64,000 bases of DNA from the NCBI RefSeq assembly GCF_018687715.1, contig NC_056752.1, positions 4,865,001 to 4,929,000 on the forward strand. The letters are read 5' to 3'. This document shows, piece by piece, positions 37,090-48,235 of this stretch (position 1 is its first letter; the number at the start of each line of letters is the position of its first letter). This DNA comes from Carya illinoinensis (Eukaryota; Streptophyta; Magnoliopsida; Fagales; Juglandaceae). A program made the position numbers and the translations under genes. Below the pieces are notes generated by a model. That model did not search any database, was not told the DNA's origin, and saw only the letters and a program-made list of their open reading frames with translations.

Positions 37090-37960
37090 TAGGGGTGTAA
37101 CCGGTCCGGTTCGGTCCGGTTTTGGACAAAATCTAGGACCGAACCGGTAGGCATCGGTTTTACAATTTTCAAAACTGATTACGCACCGATTACACTCCTA
37201 AACCGGTATTCCGGTTTCCGGTCCGGTTCGGTCCGGTTGTCCGGTTTTAATAAAATATATATTTATTATAAAAAAAATTTGTTTATAAAAAAAAAAAAAC
37301 TGTTATGTCAAAAAATTCTACTTAAAAAAAACTACTATATAAAAAGACTGCTATGTAAAAAAAAAGTGCTATGTAAAAAAATTATGCTATTAGTATAGTT
37401 TTGGTATAGCTTTATATAAATTATATGCTAATATATATAATTTATATTTATCTACTAATGTCTTATGTACTTATCAAAAAAAATATAAAGAGTTTTAAGT
37501 ATATTAGGTCATTAAAATTTAGTAATAATATTTGAGTGATTTTCTTTCTTTTTAGGTTCTTACTTCTTATGAATCTATGATAAAATGTTATTAATAAATA
37601 ATATATATTTATAATATTATATATTTAAAGCATATGATCAATTAAATTTTCATGTTTAAAATTAAAATTTTATTTTATAAATTAAAATAACACTATTTTT
37701 TATATAATTATAATTTATATTATTATATATTATATATAAAAAATTATATATAATATAAAATATATAACATAAAACATTAAATAAATAAAAAAATATACAC
37801 ATATTAAATAGTACCGGTCCGGTCTAAAAATGACCGGAACCGAAACCGGACCGGTTCCGGCCGGTTTTTCATTTTATGAAACCGGTTCCGGACCGGACCA
37901 GTTCAAAACCGGCACAACCAGTCCAGTTTTCCCGTTTACCGGTTAAAATTTACACCCCTA
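37090..37960. mobile_element. Non-autonomous hAT-type element with CCGG-rich subterminal arrays
   Basis: The ends are taggggtgtaa and its complement ttacaccccta. Flanking 8-bp duplications are aaagcatc (37082-37089) and aaagcacc (37961-37968), with one mismatch. Both subterminal zones (37100-37260 and 37810-37945) are packed with ggtccggttc-type repeats in opposing orientation around an AT-rich core. No protein is encoded. The same TAGGGGTGTA terminus is on the coding hAT element at 22767, so that family or a relative may have moved it. Confidence 0.85.
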
Positions 37961-37968
37961 AAAGCACC

Positions 37969-39000
37969 CGACAAAGATCAAAGACAATGAAAAAGAGTAC
38001 AAAAATCTGCATAAGTAGAAACATCAATAGAGGCATAAATGTAACAAAACTTGAAATGGACTTAAGAAATTGTAGAGTCAAACTCTTCTTCTCGCGGACA
38101 TGGAGATTTTCAAGAATTCCATTTTCTCTAAAAGCACCACAATATAAAATAAAATGTACCCCAAATGGCATTAAGTTCGTTCAACCAAACTTTCTTTCCC
38201 AACATGCCAAAAGTTCCACCCAATTAGGCATAACTCAGTGAACTCTGAACATCTTAAGGATCAAAAACCACACATCTTACACCATGTCACAATGGAGGAG
38301 GAGATAATCAACAGTTTCCCATTTCATTTACACATACAACACCAGTCTATCAAAATAATATGACAGTTGTAAAGACTATCCATAGTAAGATTTGTTAAAT
38401 TAATTTGTTGCTTTCAAGCCTGGAACCTGAAACATCTGTGTAACGATAAGAACCAAAACTAAGCTTAATTTGGTTAAGTTTGTGAACAGGCTGGATTCTT
38501 AACCAAACATTAAGATTTATTTATTTTTTTTGCAAGTAAGAGAAGATTTTATTAAAACAAGTAAAGAGGCATCGCCCAATTACACAGGTAGTATATGAAG
38601 TTTCACTTATCACAAAGTTAAATTCAACAACTTCAAAAAGTTCAATTATTAGCAAACCCAAATTATAAATTTATCACCCATGCAACATTATTCCCAAAGA
38701 GAACAGTTAACAAGAAAGGTAGACAGTATAAGCTGATAAGTCCAATTCAATGGAGCAACCATACAGGCTTAAATGTATCTGCTAGTTGGCAAACATAAGT
38801 ATTTCCTTTTTTTCGTAATTTGGTTGTCACCCATTACGTGGGGAGATATAACATTTGGAGCTACTCTTCTAAAGTGCAATTGCTTCAATGAGCTTGGTAT
38901 TCAGTAAAAGTAGGGCAAACCCAAATATTCATACACCTATCAAATTTAAGTATTCATAAATATTCAAACCCAAATATTTAAGAAAAATTTATACCTGCGA
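37969..39000. other. Intergenic with LINE-tail fragment
   Basis: About 38521-38590 has a T-rich start, gcaagtaagagaagattttatt, then ggcatcgcccaattacacagg. This is the reverse of a typical plant LINE 3' end. An ORF at 37876-38241 runs out of the hAT-type element and is not credible. Confidence 0.4.
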
Positions 39001-39552
39001 TTTGCCCCCAACACCGAGATCAGTGAATGAGAAGAGCCGCGATTATGAAATAATCAGAGATTGTGATTTCAGCAAACACCTAACTAAAAACATGACAACT
39101 GTGTCCCAGGAGGGAGAATTTCCAGCTCTCACAGCTCTCTCATGGCGTCGAGAGGAAGAAAAAGGGGAAGAGATAAACAGGAAAAAGAGAGAGAGAAAAC
39201 AACCAGAGAAGAAAAATAGACCAATAATTGGGGAAGACAATCAACCAAAGAATCGAAATAGCAAGTTTTTCTCTTACTTTATTCGGCGATTCACTAGTGC
39301 ATCAATGGTGCTAGAAGGCTACGGGAGGAAGCAAACCGTTTACCCTAGGGAAAGGGAAGAACACACAGGACGGAAGGGAAGAAACAGGAGCCAAATACAC
39401 GATGCGGATGTACAGTAGATCAACAAAGATGGGGATTTCTTGTACAGACCGGAAAGGTAGATCGCAAAATGAGAAACAGAATGTGGGGTGTTTTTATTGC
39501 AAAACCCTAAAAAAATCCCTAAATTATAGGAAAAACTTCCATATGCAAACCC
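39001..39552 (-). other. Higher-GC segment resembling a gene 5' end
   Basis: Compared with its surroundings this is less AT-rich and, on the minus strand, pyrimidine-rich like a plant 5' UTR. Open frames on both strands (for example 39002-39418 plus, 39340-39603 minus) lack recognisable domains. It lies just inside the right end of the PIF/Harbinger insertion, so captured host sequence is possible. Confidence 0.3.
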
Positions 39553-39566
39553 GGATGGAAATGCTC

Positions 39567-39643
39567 TAAATAATCTTCGACGTCTCGGCCCCATACTCAT
39601 CAATACCGTAGCTATGAGCGTTGCAACATCACTCCATTTGGTT

Positions 39644-39707
<64 letters not shown>

Positions 39708-42096
39708 TTAGAAAGTCATATTACTGGTTCTTCTGTCCATTTTTGTTTCGTGGTAGGAGATTTAGAGTACGCTCAGTTTACACAATTGGAAATTTGGAAT
39801 TTCCCTTCTTGTGTTGAACGTTAAATTTCCGTGAACGGATCCCAGGTCGTTTTTTTTTTCGATTTCCAAAAAGGAAAAAAAAGAACAGTGTGAGAAAGTT
39901 CTTTCTATATATTATTTATGGATATGGAAGTGGAAGTAACCCATTATGGAACTTTTGCATCTATATTTCAGTTTTCTTATCTTCATAACTTTCATTCAAG
40001 TATTGCTCACTTGTATCTATCTATTTTTAGTTATATATCTATGGCTTTTTACGCTGGAAATCATCCGGCCAAGCTGTAGCGATCCATAATGACTCAAACC
40101 ACGTTTTATACACCAAAAGTATTTGTAAGATTACAATTGAAGTCAGTTGGAGCCATTGTAATTTATAAACTGTAAGAACTTCTTCTTTCCATACCATCCG
40201 TAACCCTTCTATACTCACTCCTGGTATTCCAGAATTGGTGGCTTCTAATATTTACAGTTTCTGTTCTTACCCTTTCTTTGTATCTTTGTAATTTTCTTAT
40301 GCCAGTGACTAGTGAGTTACCTCAATATTTATGCTTAATTTGCAACTAACATGGCTAAAACAGTTGGAGGGAGATGCGTGAGTCTCATAGAATTTGCTGA
40401 GCATTTTAAGGAGAAATTCTCATATGTAGTATGATAACTACTATGAGACCCATCTCTTTTCCACTTTATGATCTAGAGTTCGGGCAAGTACTTTAGGAGA
40501 TCTAAATCCGATTAGTATTGCCAAGTCTTAAGTGAGTTAGATATAATATAATTTTATTCGATTATTATTCTCATTAAATACAAAGATTTTATTTTATTTG
40601 ATTTTCATAATAATATTTATTTGATTTTTAAGATATTTACCTTCTTCCATATCTATACAATTTTCTTATTAATAGGAACCTATGCTTTGAATTCTATTCA
40701 CCACGAATAATAAAATATAGTCCTTAATGTTTTTCTCTGTAATTCTTGTTCCATTTTCTCATTCAATTTCTATCGTATTCTATATTTTATCAAAATGATG
40801 TGGGACAAAACTATTGATAAGGAATTTGAGGGATCAGAGGAGTGAGGAACTAAAAGAGAGGTAAGGGAAAGAAGAAGCCAAAGAGAAGAAGTTCCGAGAG
40901 GAGAGAGAAGGGGGGGGGGGGGGAGGCGCGGCTGAATATTTTTAATATTTTAATTCATCAAATACTTAAATCATTAGAATACGTGATACATTTGGAGTAC
41001 TAGTAGTAGTTTCAATAAATTTTAATCAAAATTATTAAAAAATTCACTTTTACAAATTTTAACTAGCTACTTTTCACAACACAAAATAATAAACTCAACA
41101 AATCTATTATTATTTTATTAAAATATTAATTTTAAACTTTTCATTATTTTAATTCTATTGAACATTATCAACCAAAATTATTTATTCTTGTTTATTCTTT
41201 TTTGTTTTGTTTCTGAAGCACTACTAAGAAATTAATTTAACGGAAGACAGAGTTGCGCATCATTTATGTTTGAGCGGGTGGTTTGGGCTGATTTTTCAGT
41301 TGTTAGATTTTCTTTATAATGTACACCAAAATCGAAATAAAAGTAGTGAAATGAAGCAAGTTGGCTCTACATGGGTCCTAGTAGTCTCAATGAAACATTT
41401 CTTTCTTTTGCAATTTTTAAGCACATCTAGAAACCTAACCGAGAAATTTCTTTCTTTTTCTTCTTATGCGGGAGAGCAGAGGTAGTTGGAGATAGTATGA
41501 AAATAATATTTAGCCGGCTCAAGGGGCTGGCCAAAATAATCTTAGGCTATAATTACTAGTGCTCTTAAATAGACTAGCAAATATCTTAATATAATTAGGG
41601 CTCAAATTCCTAAATAAATTAAATTTTAGTTCTAAATAAAATTTTTAATCCTAACTTGACTCTAAGGTGGCATTTGTTTGGCAGTAATCTTTTAGGACTA
41701 TAGTCTATTGAGAATCCTAAACTATTACTCTATTTGGGTGGATTTATGTGAGGGGCTCAACATGTCCATGGGAATCCGGATTTCCATCCCAACCCCTATT
41801 TGGAGGGAATGTGGATTCCCTTCAAGTGTGAAAGCGAAGGTCTGAGGAGTACGGAACTAAGAAGGGACAGAAGTAAGGGAAAGAAGATGCCAAGGAGAAT
41901 AAACTGTGAAAGGAGAGAGAATAAAGGGAAAGAGAGGGAGAACACTTCCAGCATCATTAAGTTCTTTATGCTCTCTAGTGGATCACTAACCTATTGTTTA
42001 GTTGTTGTTATTATTATTATAACATATGTAGGCTTCACAATTTTCTAGAAATGAATTTAAGCTCATCTGGGAATATATGGTTTTGGCAGGGAAAAA
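39567..42096 (+). promoter_or_regulatory. Upstream region of SURNod19 copy 2
   Basis: Homologous to the regions before copies 1 and 3. It includes a 27-unit CT microsatellite at 39649-39702, a G run at about 40907-40923 and a block (40908-41770) shared with unit 3 but missing from unit 1. The acceptor-like ttttggcag lies just before the ATG, as in the other copies. Confidence 0.45.
39649..39702 (+). repeat. CT microsatellite, 27 units
   Basis: An uninterrupted ct run. The same place in unit 3 (about 55730-55747) has about nine units and in unit 1 (1978-1996) a short interrupted tract. Confidence 0.95.
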
Positions 42097-45000
42097 ATGC
42101 TACACTGCTTTCGTGTTACATTGGCAATACTGCTACTGGCAGTCAGCATAAAACTTTCACATGCTTTCCAGAGAAATGGACATGCCAAGATGAAATCGGC
42201 TGTTTTTCTATCCCCTAAGTTTGTGCTGGGCCCAGGATCGGTGCTGGACAAATATTACTATAATATTGACTTCCCAAGAGGTCACATTGCTCTCAAGAGT
42301 TTTAATGGTGAAGTAGTTGATGCAGCAGGGAATTCTGTTCCACTTCACGAGACTTATCTCCACCACTGGGCCACTGGAAAATACTATAAACGTCGAGGTG
42401 CAACAAATCCAGATCACAATGGCCCTCTGGAACTTGACAAATCTGATCATATTCTTGTGAGGAATAGTGGGGTATGCCAGAAGAATTCTAATGGACAGTA
42501 TTATGGTCTTGGATCTGAAACATGAGGAACAGCTACATTTGTTCCAGATACTTATGGAATAGAAGTTGGTAATCCTGCAAATATTCCTGCTGGGTATGAG
42601 GAGGGGTGGTTGCTTAATGTTCATGCAATTGATACTCAGGGCGTCGAAGATAAGTTGGGATGCACTGAATGCAGGTGTGATCTATATAATGTCACAAAGG
42701 ATCAATATGATCGTCCCTTGAGGCCAGACTATAAAGGAGGCGTATCCTGTTGCTATGATTATACACAATGCAGACTGAGAGAAGGCATTGAGAGTGCTGA
42801 GAGAAGAGGCCTTTACGTGAGATATACAGTGAAGTGGCTTGATTGGGATGAGTTTATCGTGCCTGTTAAGATTTATATATTCGATGTCACTGATACATAG
42901 AAAAGATTGGAGAATTCACCAGGACAGAATGCAGAACATGAATGCCATGTAAGTGAACTTACTCTCTAATCATGCTACATACTATGATTTTTAATTGTAC
43001 ACGGATCTTAATTAATGGTCTCCTTTTCTCGTACACGCACGTTTCCGAACAAGCGACGTGCAAGTAGAAATTTGTGAAAAAGTTGGAATGAAAAATAGCC
43101 CTGCTTCTTTGGGTTATGCCGAGGTATTTTAAACAACTAGAATAGATCGAAGTCATATTTGGAGAAAACCTACCTCACTTTTTTTTCCTTTTTTTTTTGG
43201 TGCCTGCACACAAATGTGAACCATTCTTAGTGATGGGAGTAAGAGAAGCTTTTAGATTTATACAAACCATGCTTATTAATTGTATTTAACGTAATTCTAC
43301 TTGTCCAATATAAATCAGATTTATGTCTTTGTGACCTCAAAGATGTTGAACTTGGTGATTTAAGACAGTGCAAGGTTGTTTAATTTATTTGCAGAACTGG
43401 AATGGATTATTACCATTAGAAACAGGCGATCTAGATTTTTATACAGGCAAAGTAGTTTAACTCTTGCCCTTTCTCTTCCACCCCCAAATGTTATCCTCTA
43501 TTTTTTTAACCATTTCCATCTTTTGGGGGGGAAAAAAAAAAAAGGCTGGGTTTTTCTACATTCTTCCTGTGTGCTTGAGGATTGGCCCTTTCCCTGTCAT
43601 TAAAGATTTTAGTCATAGCTGCATGTCCATGAGCCTCCTGTTTTTGAAGATCTCATGCTTAATGATTCCATGTAATGGCTGATTTGCTTGTTCCAAGAAA
43701 CATTGGCTTTTTAAGATGTAGGTAGGATAAGCTTTTTAAAACATTGGCTTTTTAAGTTGTAATGACCAAGTGAATCTCAAAGTGTCATAAGTTTCAAAAG
43801 ACAAAACAAAATGGTATAAACTGAATTTAGATTTCAACTGAGGCATCTTCCGTTCTGTTGGCATTTTTTCTTCAATTCAGTAGCTCTTTTAATTGAGTAA
43901 GTAGAATTTCTTTGGTACAGGTTGAGTATGAAGTTAAATCTTGTAGGGCATCTGGTATGGCTAATAATGGGTGCACTGACACCAAAAGGGTAAGCCTCAC
44001 AATGCCTACTGGTGGTTCTGTCATCTATGGTGTTGCCCATCAACATGCGGGGGGTACTGGTTCAACTCTTTATGGAGAGGTAATCTCAACGTTCAATACT
44101 ATTTGTAGTAAAATGAGTTCAACATTCATTAATTTCATTATTATCTGCTACGCCAGTCACAATCTGCTGTCGCATAGTATAAAACTTAACCATTTACGAA
44201 CCTGATTTGATGTTCTTATACTGAGATGTATCAGAATTTGTTAACTCTGACAAGAAAAAGCCGTTTACAGTTCACAAACATTATTCCTCGAGTACTTTTT
44301 GGTTTATTTATTATTTTTTTTATAAGTAGGTCTCTATTCATTATTAAAACATCAACTAGATAGTTGTATGCTTGAACACAGAATGTTCTCGTTGCATCTA
44401 GGCTGAGGACTTCATCATGATCTGGATTTCTGCATTTCTCTGTCAAAACTTTTTGGTTTCTCTGGCTTAGTTGGGCCATTCTATGTTTACCTTCACAAAT
44501 TGTTTACCTCCACAAGTCTATTGAAATCCTGTGGAAACCTTCATGTCAAATATTGTATAATGAGGAGATTGAAATGTAATAGCTTCTCTTGTATATGTGT
44601 TTGTGCGTGCCATTTCAGGGTGGACGGGTAATATGTTCTTCAATACCAACTTATGGAGAAGGGAATGAAGCAGGAAATGAGGCTGGTTATATTGTAGGAA
44701 TGTCCAGCTGTTATCCTCGACCAGGTTCTGTTAAGATAAACGATGGGGAGACACTGATTCTGGAATCTAATTACAGTAGCACCCAAAGGCACACTGGAGT
44801 GATGGGGCTCTTCTACATTTTGGTTGCAGAAGAATTGCCAAAGCCCTCAATACACATCCCGCTTTCAAAGTCAGTTAATCAGGTATGAGGCTACGAGCAT
44901 TTAGAAAGAAATAGAAGGCATTAGGATGGATAAAGAGGCAGTCGGGGTACCAATGATGGATGGTTTGATCAGTTACAGCTCTGCTATAGAGGGATTTCTT

Positions 45001-45111
45001 CAACAATTTTTTAGCAATATTATATCAGTAGCAATAGGTATGCCAATTCGCATGACTTGAGAACAGACCTCTAATGTTGCTCAGTTCTTGCAGGTTTGGG
45101 AGCAGCAATAA
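42097..45111 (+). pseudogene. SURNod19 copy 2, two nonsense codons
   Basis: The exon layout is the same as in the other copies: 42097-42948, 43921-44079, 44619-44882 and 45094-45111, with splice sites intact. Codon 143 is TGA (42523-42525) where copies 1 and 3 have CGA arginine. Codon 268 is TAG (42898-42900) where they have TGG tryptophan. Translation would stop after 142 residues, losing the cysteine cluster and everything beyond. Several other replacements are private to this copy (for example TGKYYK for TVRYYQ). Length and splice signals are preserved, so decay is probably recent. Confidence 0.9.
44303..44330 (-). mobile_element. Very short retroposon tail in intron 2 of copies 2 and 3
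   Basis: Copy 1 reads cttttaggtctctat without interruption. Copies 2 and 3 (44303 and about 61775-61800) have ttatttattatttttttataagt inserted, with aggt repeated after it. The ataagta end matches the tail at 4739-4792. The insertion predates the split of copies 2 and 3. Confidence 0.5.
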
Positions 45112-46185
45112 GCGTTGCCGCCAGTGTCCTCCATCAGCTTCGGACTGAGGGAGAACACAATTACCGTTCACTTGTTTCAGTTGTTGTATGAGGCTTGGTT
45201 ATGTTATGAACGTGGAATTTAGTATCCTTTTAGATGGCTCTATTTGTATATAGACATAAACTTGTAGCTTTATGAAGTTCTTCTCAAATACCCATCAATA
45301 GTGTTATTATTAAGTTTTATGAGCAATGATATTCACATAACACATTTTACAATATATTTCAACGTGAGGGTATTTTTGTAAAATGATGTTACTTTTATAT
45401 AGTATTTTACTAAAATACCTTTCATTTGAAAACATGGTTTTGTAACGTAGTGTGAAAAGTGAGGTGTTTATTATTTCATTTGAGATATCAAATAGATAAA
45501 TATTGTCACAAATTGTTGAAGCAGTTTTGGGTTTGATTATGAAAGGTAGGAGGAGTCATCCTAGGCCCCCGATAGCGTCTTGGGCTTCAGTAAGGTGTCC
45601 TCGGTTTGTCCGTAAAAACAAAATAATAAATATAATATAAATGAGAGAGATATAAAGATTTTTAATTTGGCAAAAAAGTTACGTCTATATGGTATTTGGA
45701 GGTTGGTAATTTGTATAGTCTGACCTTATATATCTCTTAATATAATAGAGATTGAAGACTCTTGTCGAGAGAAAGAAGATAATGTTTATAGAGTCCCAAG
45801 ATGGTAGAAGAAGCATTCCAAGTCCTTGTTGTCTTTGGTAGGGAAATTCCTTTTATTGAGGCATTCGTGGAGTGGCTGATGACGTGTCAACTTTATATCC
45901 TTGTCACTCTTTTTTTTTATGTGTCTCACTTGTCTTTAGGGGTATAATCGATCTGGTCCAATTTGAGAGATCACAAATTGAAAATTTCAATCCACCATTT
46001 TTCCGGACCGGACTGTTAGGTATCGGTCCTTGTGAGTGAAGAACATTTTTTTTCTCTTTTTCTCTTTAGGTAAATAAATTAATATAAAATTTAATTAAAT
46101 TAGTAAAATTAAAATTAAGTAGGCTCTTTAACATGAATTATGTAACTAAGTTACTAAATACTAATTCATTAAAAACATAACTTAG
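45112..46185 (+). other. 3' flank of SURNod19 copy 2
   Basis: Collinear with the flanks of copies 1 and 3 and presumably holds the ancestral 3' UTR. It ends at the Copia LTR, where tgttataaatt replaces the aaataatgaatt found in the other units. Confidence 0.55.
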
Positions 46186-46454
46186 TGTTATAAATTATCT
46201 TGAATTGTATGACCACATTTAGTTAGCCGTCAAACGAATAGTGCTAGTCGTCAAGCGCATAGTGCTAGTCGTCAAAAGCATAGTTAGCTAGCCGTCAAAT
46301 GCATAGTGCTAGTCGTCAAAAGCATAGTCTCTTTTGTAACCCTATATATATGAATATATTGATGTTATATGATATACAGATCAATAAAAGAATCCCCTCT
46401 CTCGCTCTCTCTCAATCTCTTGAAACTCTCTCCTTTTCAATAAGTTTTATAACA
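46186..46454 (+). repeat. Ty1/Copia-type LTR
   Basis: Has perfect inverted ends (TGTTATAAA and TTTATAACA), a tatatatatgaata TATA-like box near 46343 and a polypyrimidine stretch. It is followed by the Copia-typical cgttatcagcacg. Near its start (46225-46330) about five copies of a 20-25 bp unit built on gtcaaaagcatagtgctag form a tandem array. No matching right LTR was found. Confidence 0.75.
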
Positions 46455-46468
46455 CGTTATCAGCACGA
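46455..46468 (+). other. Copia primer-binding site
   Basis: cgttatcagcacg follows the LTR end directly. This is the usual sequence at this place in many plant Copia elements. Confidence 0.6.
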
Positions 46469-46750
46469 TTCTCATCATCTTCCTACTCTCTTCGAACTTC
46501 ATCTTCTTCCTTTGTCTCCGTAGGCAAAGAACACGTCCTGATGAGTGGGGCGCAAGCCATAGTTACCTACTTTCTTTTTAACTCATATTCTTATTGAAGT
46601 AGGACAGCAGTACACAAACAGCTAGCTCTCCTTGTACTCTTCAAAGAAGATAGCAAAACCTCCGTTTCTCACCAACATCCTACTATATTTTTCAGCAAAA
46701 GAAACAGAAGTTTATAGATCAAATTCTAGGCGCTAATTCTGATCAAGATC

Positions 46751-47065
46751 ATGAATTCCAGAAAGGCCAGTACCCTTTTGATCATCTTTGTCATGATCTC
46801 TGTGGCCATCTTGAGCCTTGCCGGCGGCGGGGTGGAAGCAAGCAGAGTGTTAACAGAGGATTTCGCCAAAGCTAATCACCTCAATACACCTTCATTTATC
46901 TACGAGAAGGCGAAGCACACCATGGCGTATTGGTTCGAACGGTTGCTGTTTGGACCTAGCCCCAGTGGCCCTGCTCACAGATCGGATGGCTCTCACCATC
47001 ACCGAACCCACCATACATGGCCGAGCCATCCCCGCTCGTCCATTTCTTCCTTCCAGATGCACTAG
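46751..47065 (+). CDS. Putative secreted peptide precursor (PIP/PIPL-like)
   Basis: An open frame of 104 residues starting at an ATG after a plausible leader. Residues 1-30 form a strong signal peptide (LLIIFVMISVAILSLAGGG). Residues 31-60 are a variable pro-region beginning ASRVLTEDF. Residues 68-77 read FGPSPSGPAH, close to the SGPS...GPGH core of plant PIP/PIPL signalling peptides, which are cut from precursors and sensed at the cell surface. Against a working gene: the motif deviates (F for S, A for G), there are about 27 extra residues after the core where such precursors usually end, and it sits inside a decayed Copia element. It may be a captured, drifting copy. The family assignment is from motif memory. 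Confidence 0.5.
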   Translation: MNSRKASTLLIIFVMISVAILSLAGGGVEASRVLTEDFAKANHLNTPSFIYEKAKHTMAYWFERLLFGPSPSGPAHRSDGSHHHRTHHTWPSHPRSSISSFQMH

Positions 47066-47228
47066 TTATGCTGGACCACATCCTGAGCCTCCTCTCCAGC
47101 TACTATGTCCTCAGCTGAGAATTCCTTCGTATCATGGCAGATCTCCGAGTCGGAGCTTGGTGTTATCCTCAGCTCCCTCGGCATGTGTTAAAACCCAGAT
47201 CTTGGCATGTGTTAAAGCCAAAGCATAG

Positions 47229-47516
47229 AAAAAGGATTGGAGCAGGTTCTCGAGCTCCCAGTCGGCCGTTCGGATTGCCCGAATTGTTTTAGAAAGTTAC
47301 AAGCTCGGGTTACCGAACGTGAGGTGGTTCGTAATTGGAGACGATGATATAGTGTTTTTCACTGACAACTTAGTTTCGGTTTTGGCTAGTTATGACCACA
47401 ATCAAATGTACCATATTGGAGGGAATTCGGAGAGCGTGGAGCAAGACATGCAGCACTCGTAAGATACGGCTTTTGGTGGCGATGGATTCGCCAATCTGGA
47501 CTTGATGAGCTCCAGC
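47229..47516 (+). pseudogene. DUF604 (glycosyltransferase-like) gene fragment
   Basis: One frame reads VRIARIVLESYKLGLPNVRW, then FVIGDDDIVFFTDNLVSVL, SYDHNQMYHIGGNSESVEQ and, after a stop at 47460-47462, DTAFGGDGFA. This is the core of plant DUF604 proteins, related to beta-1,3-glycosyltransferases, including the acidic DDD motif. The stop replaces a tyrosine usual in HSY. Only about 95 codons remain of a protein of several hundred, with no start or C-terminus. Confidence 0.8.
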
Positions 47517-48230
47517 TAGCAAGGATAGGAAAATGTTTTTAATGATTTAGCATGCCATAATTGACTAACAAATTCCATTAGCTTTCGAGAGTAGTTGGCA
47601 TGTTATATTTAACTAATAATTTCTATTAGTTTATCCTACAAGAGAAGAAAAGTCAAAAGGCGTGGGGCTTGTCGGCAACATTTTAAAAATAAAAATAAAA
47701 AATAAAAATAATGAAAGAGAAGGAGACCTGCATCGGGCACCTCTGGAGCTTGTGCCAAAACGAGTAGGACCCACGCCCCGCAAGCTATATTCTTATTTTC
47801 AATTCTGTGCTTTCAGTTCTATGTGCTTGACTTTCTGACATGTTTATTTGATAGGTTATGATTATTGAGACGCTGGATAAGTTAGACTTTTCTTGAAAAC
47901 TTTAGAGCAAAAAGTGGAGTTAGTAACACACGTAAAAGGCCCTCGTGATTAGGTGAGAGGAGTCACGTTTCGTGATTTTTTTCGATCTCAAGCAAACCTT
48001 CATACACGAAAGTTCAGATGATACTGAAGATAGTAGTCTTCTATTTCAAGTAAGTTTTTCAATATATTATTTGAAATCTCTAAGATATAAGTTTTATTTA
48101 TTCTTTTATACTTGTTATAAATTATTGATGAAATGATTTATCTGAGAATGGAAATGGAGCATCCCTGAAGCATCGCCCTAAATCAATAATTTTATTGAGT
48201 ACCTCATAATTTAAATGAGTGATACGTGTA
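47517..48230. other. Unassigned sequence within the Copia interval
   Basis: No domain is visible on either strand. A short direct repeat (agtagttggcatgttatatttaactaa against atttagcatgccataattgactaa) occurs at about 47545-47630. Confidence 0.35.
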
Positions 48231-48235
48231 CCAAA

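Larger units (their letters stand above)
31813..39566 (+). mobile_element. PIF/Harbinger-type insertion (7.75 kb) carrying both element genes and nested elements
   Basis: The ends are inverted (gagcattctcatct at 31813; the complement gagcatttccatcc at 39566). Unit 3 keeps the uninterrupted site (near 55639-55662), which fixes both boundaries. Flanking trinucleotides are TCA on the left and TAA on the right, close to the 3-bp duplication of this superfamily but not identical. It encodes a DDE transposase (plus strand) and a Myb/SANT-like protein (minus strand), the usual two-gene set. The right 4 kb (35500-39566) holds SINE- and LINE-like pieces, a hAT-type element and unexplained sequence, so the element is enlarged by later insertions or carries cargo. 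Confidence 0.85.

Noticed and set aside
39002..39418. Charged 138-codon ORF as a real gene
   Set aside because: No conserved domain, and competing ORFs on the other strand. Kept only as part of an unexplained gene-like segment.
39614..39824. Serine/leucine repeat ORFs
   Set aside because: These are translations of the CT microsatellite.
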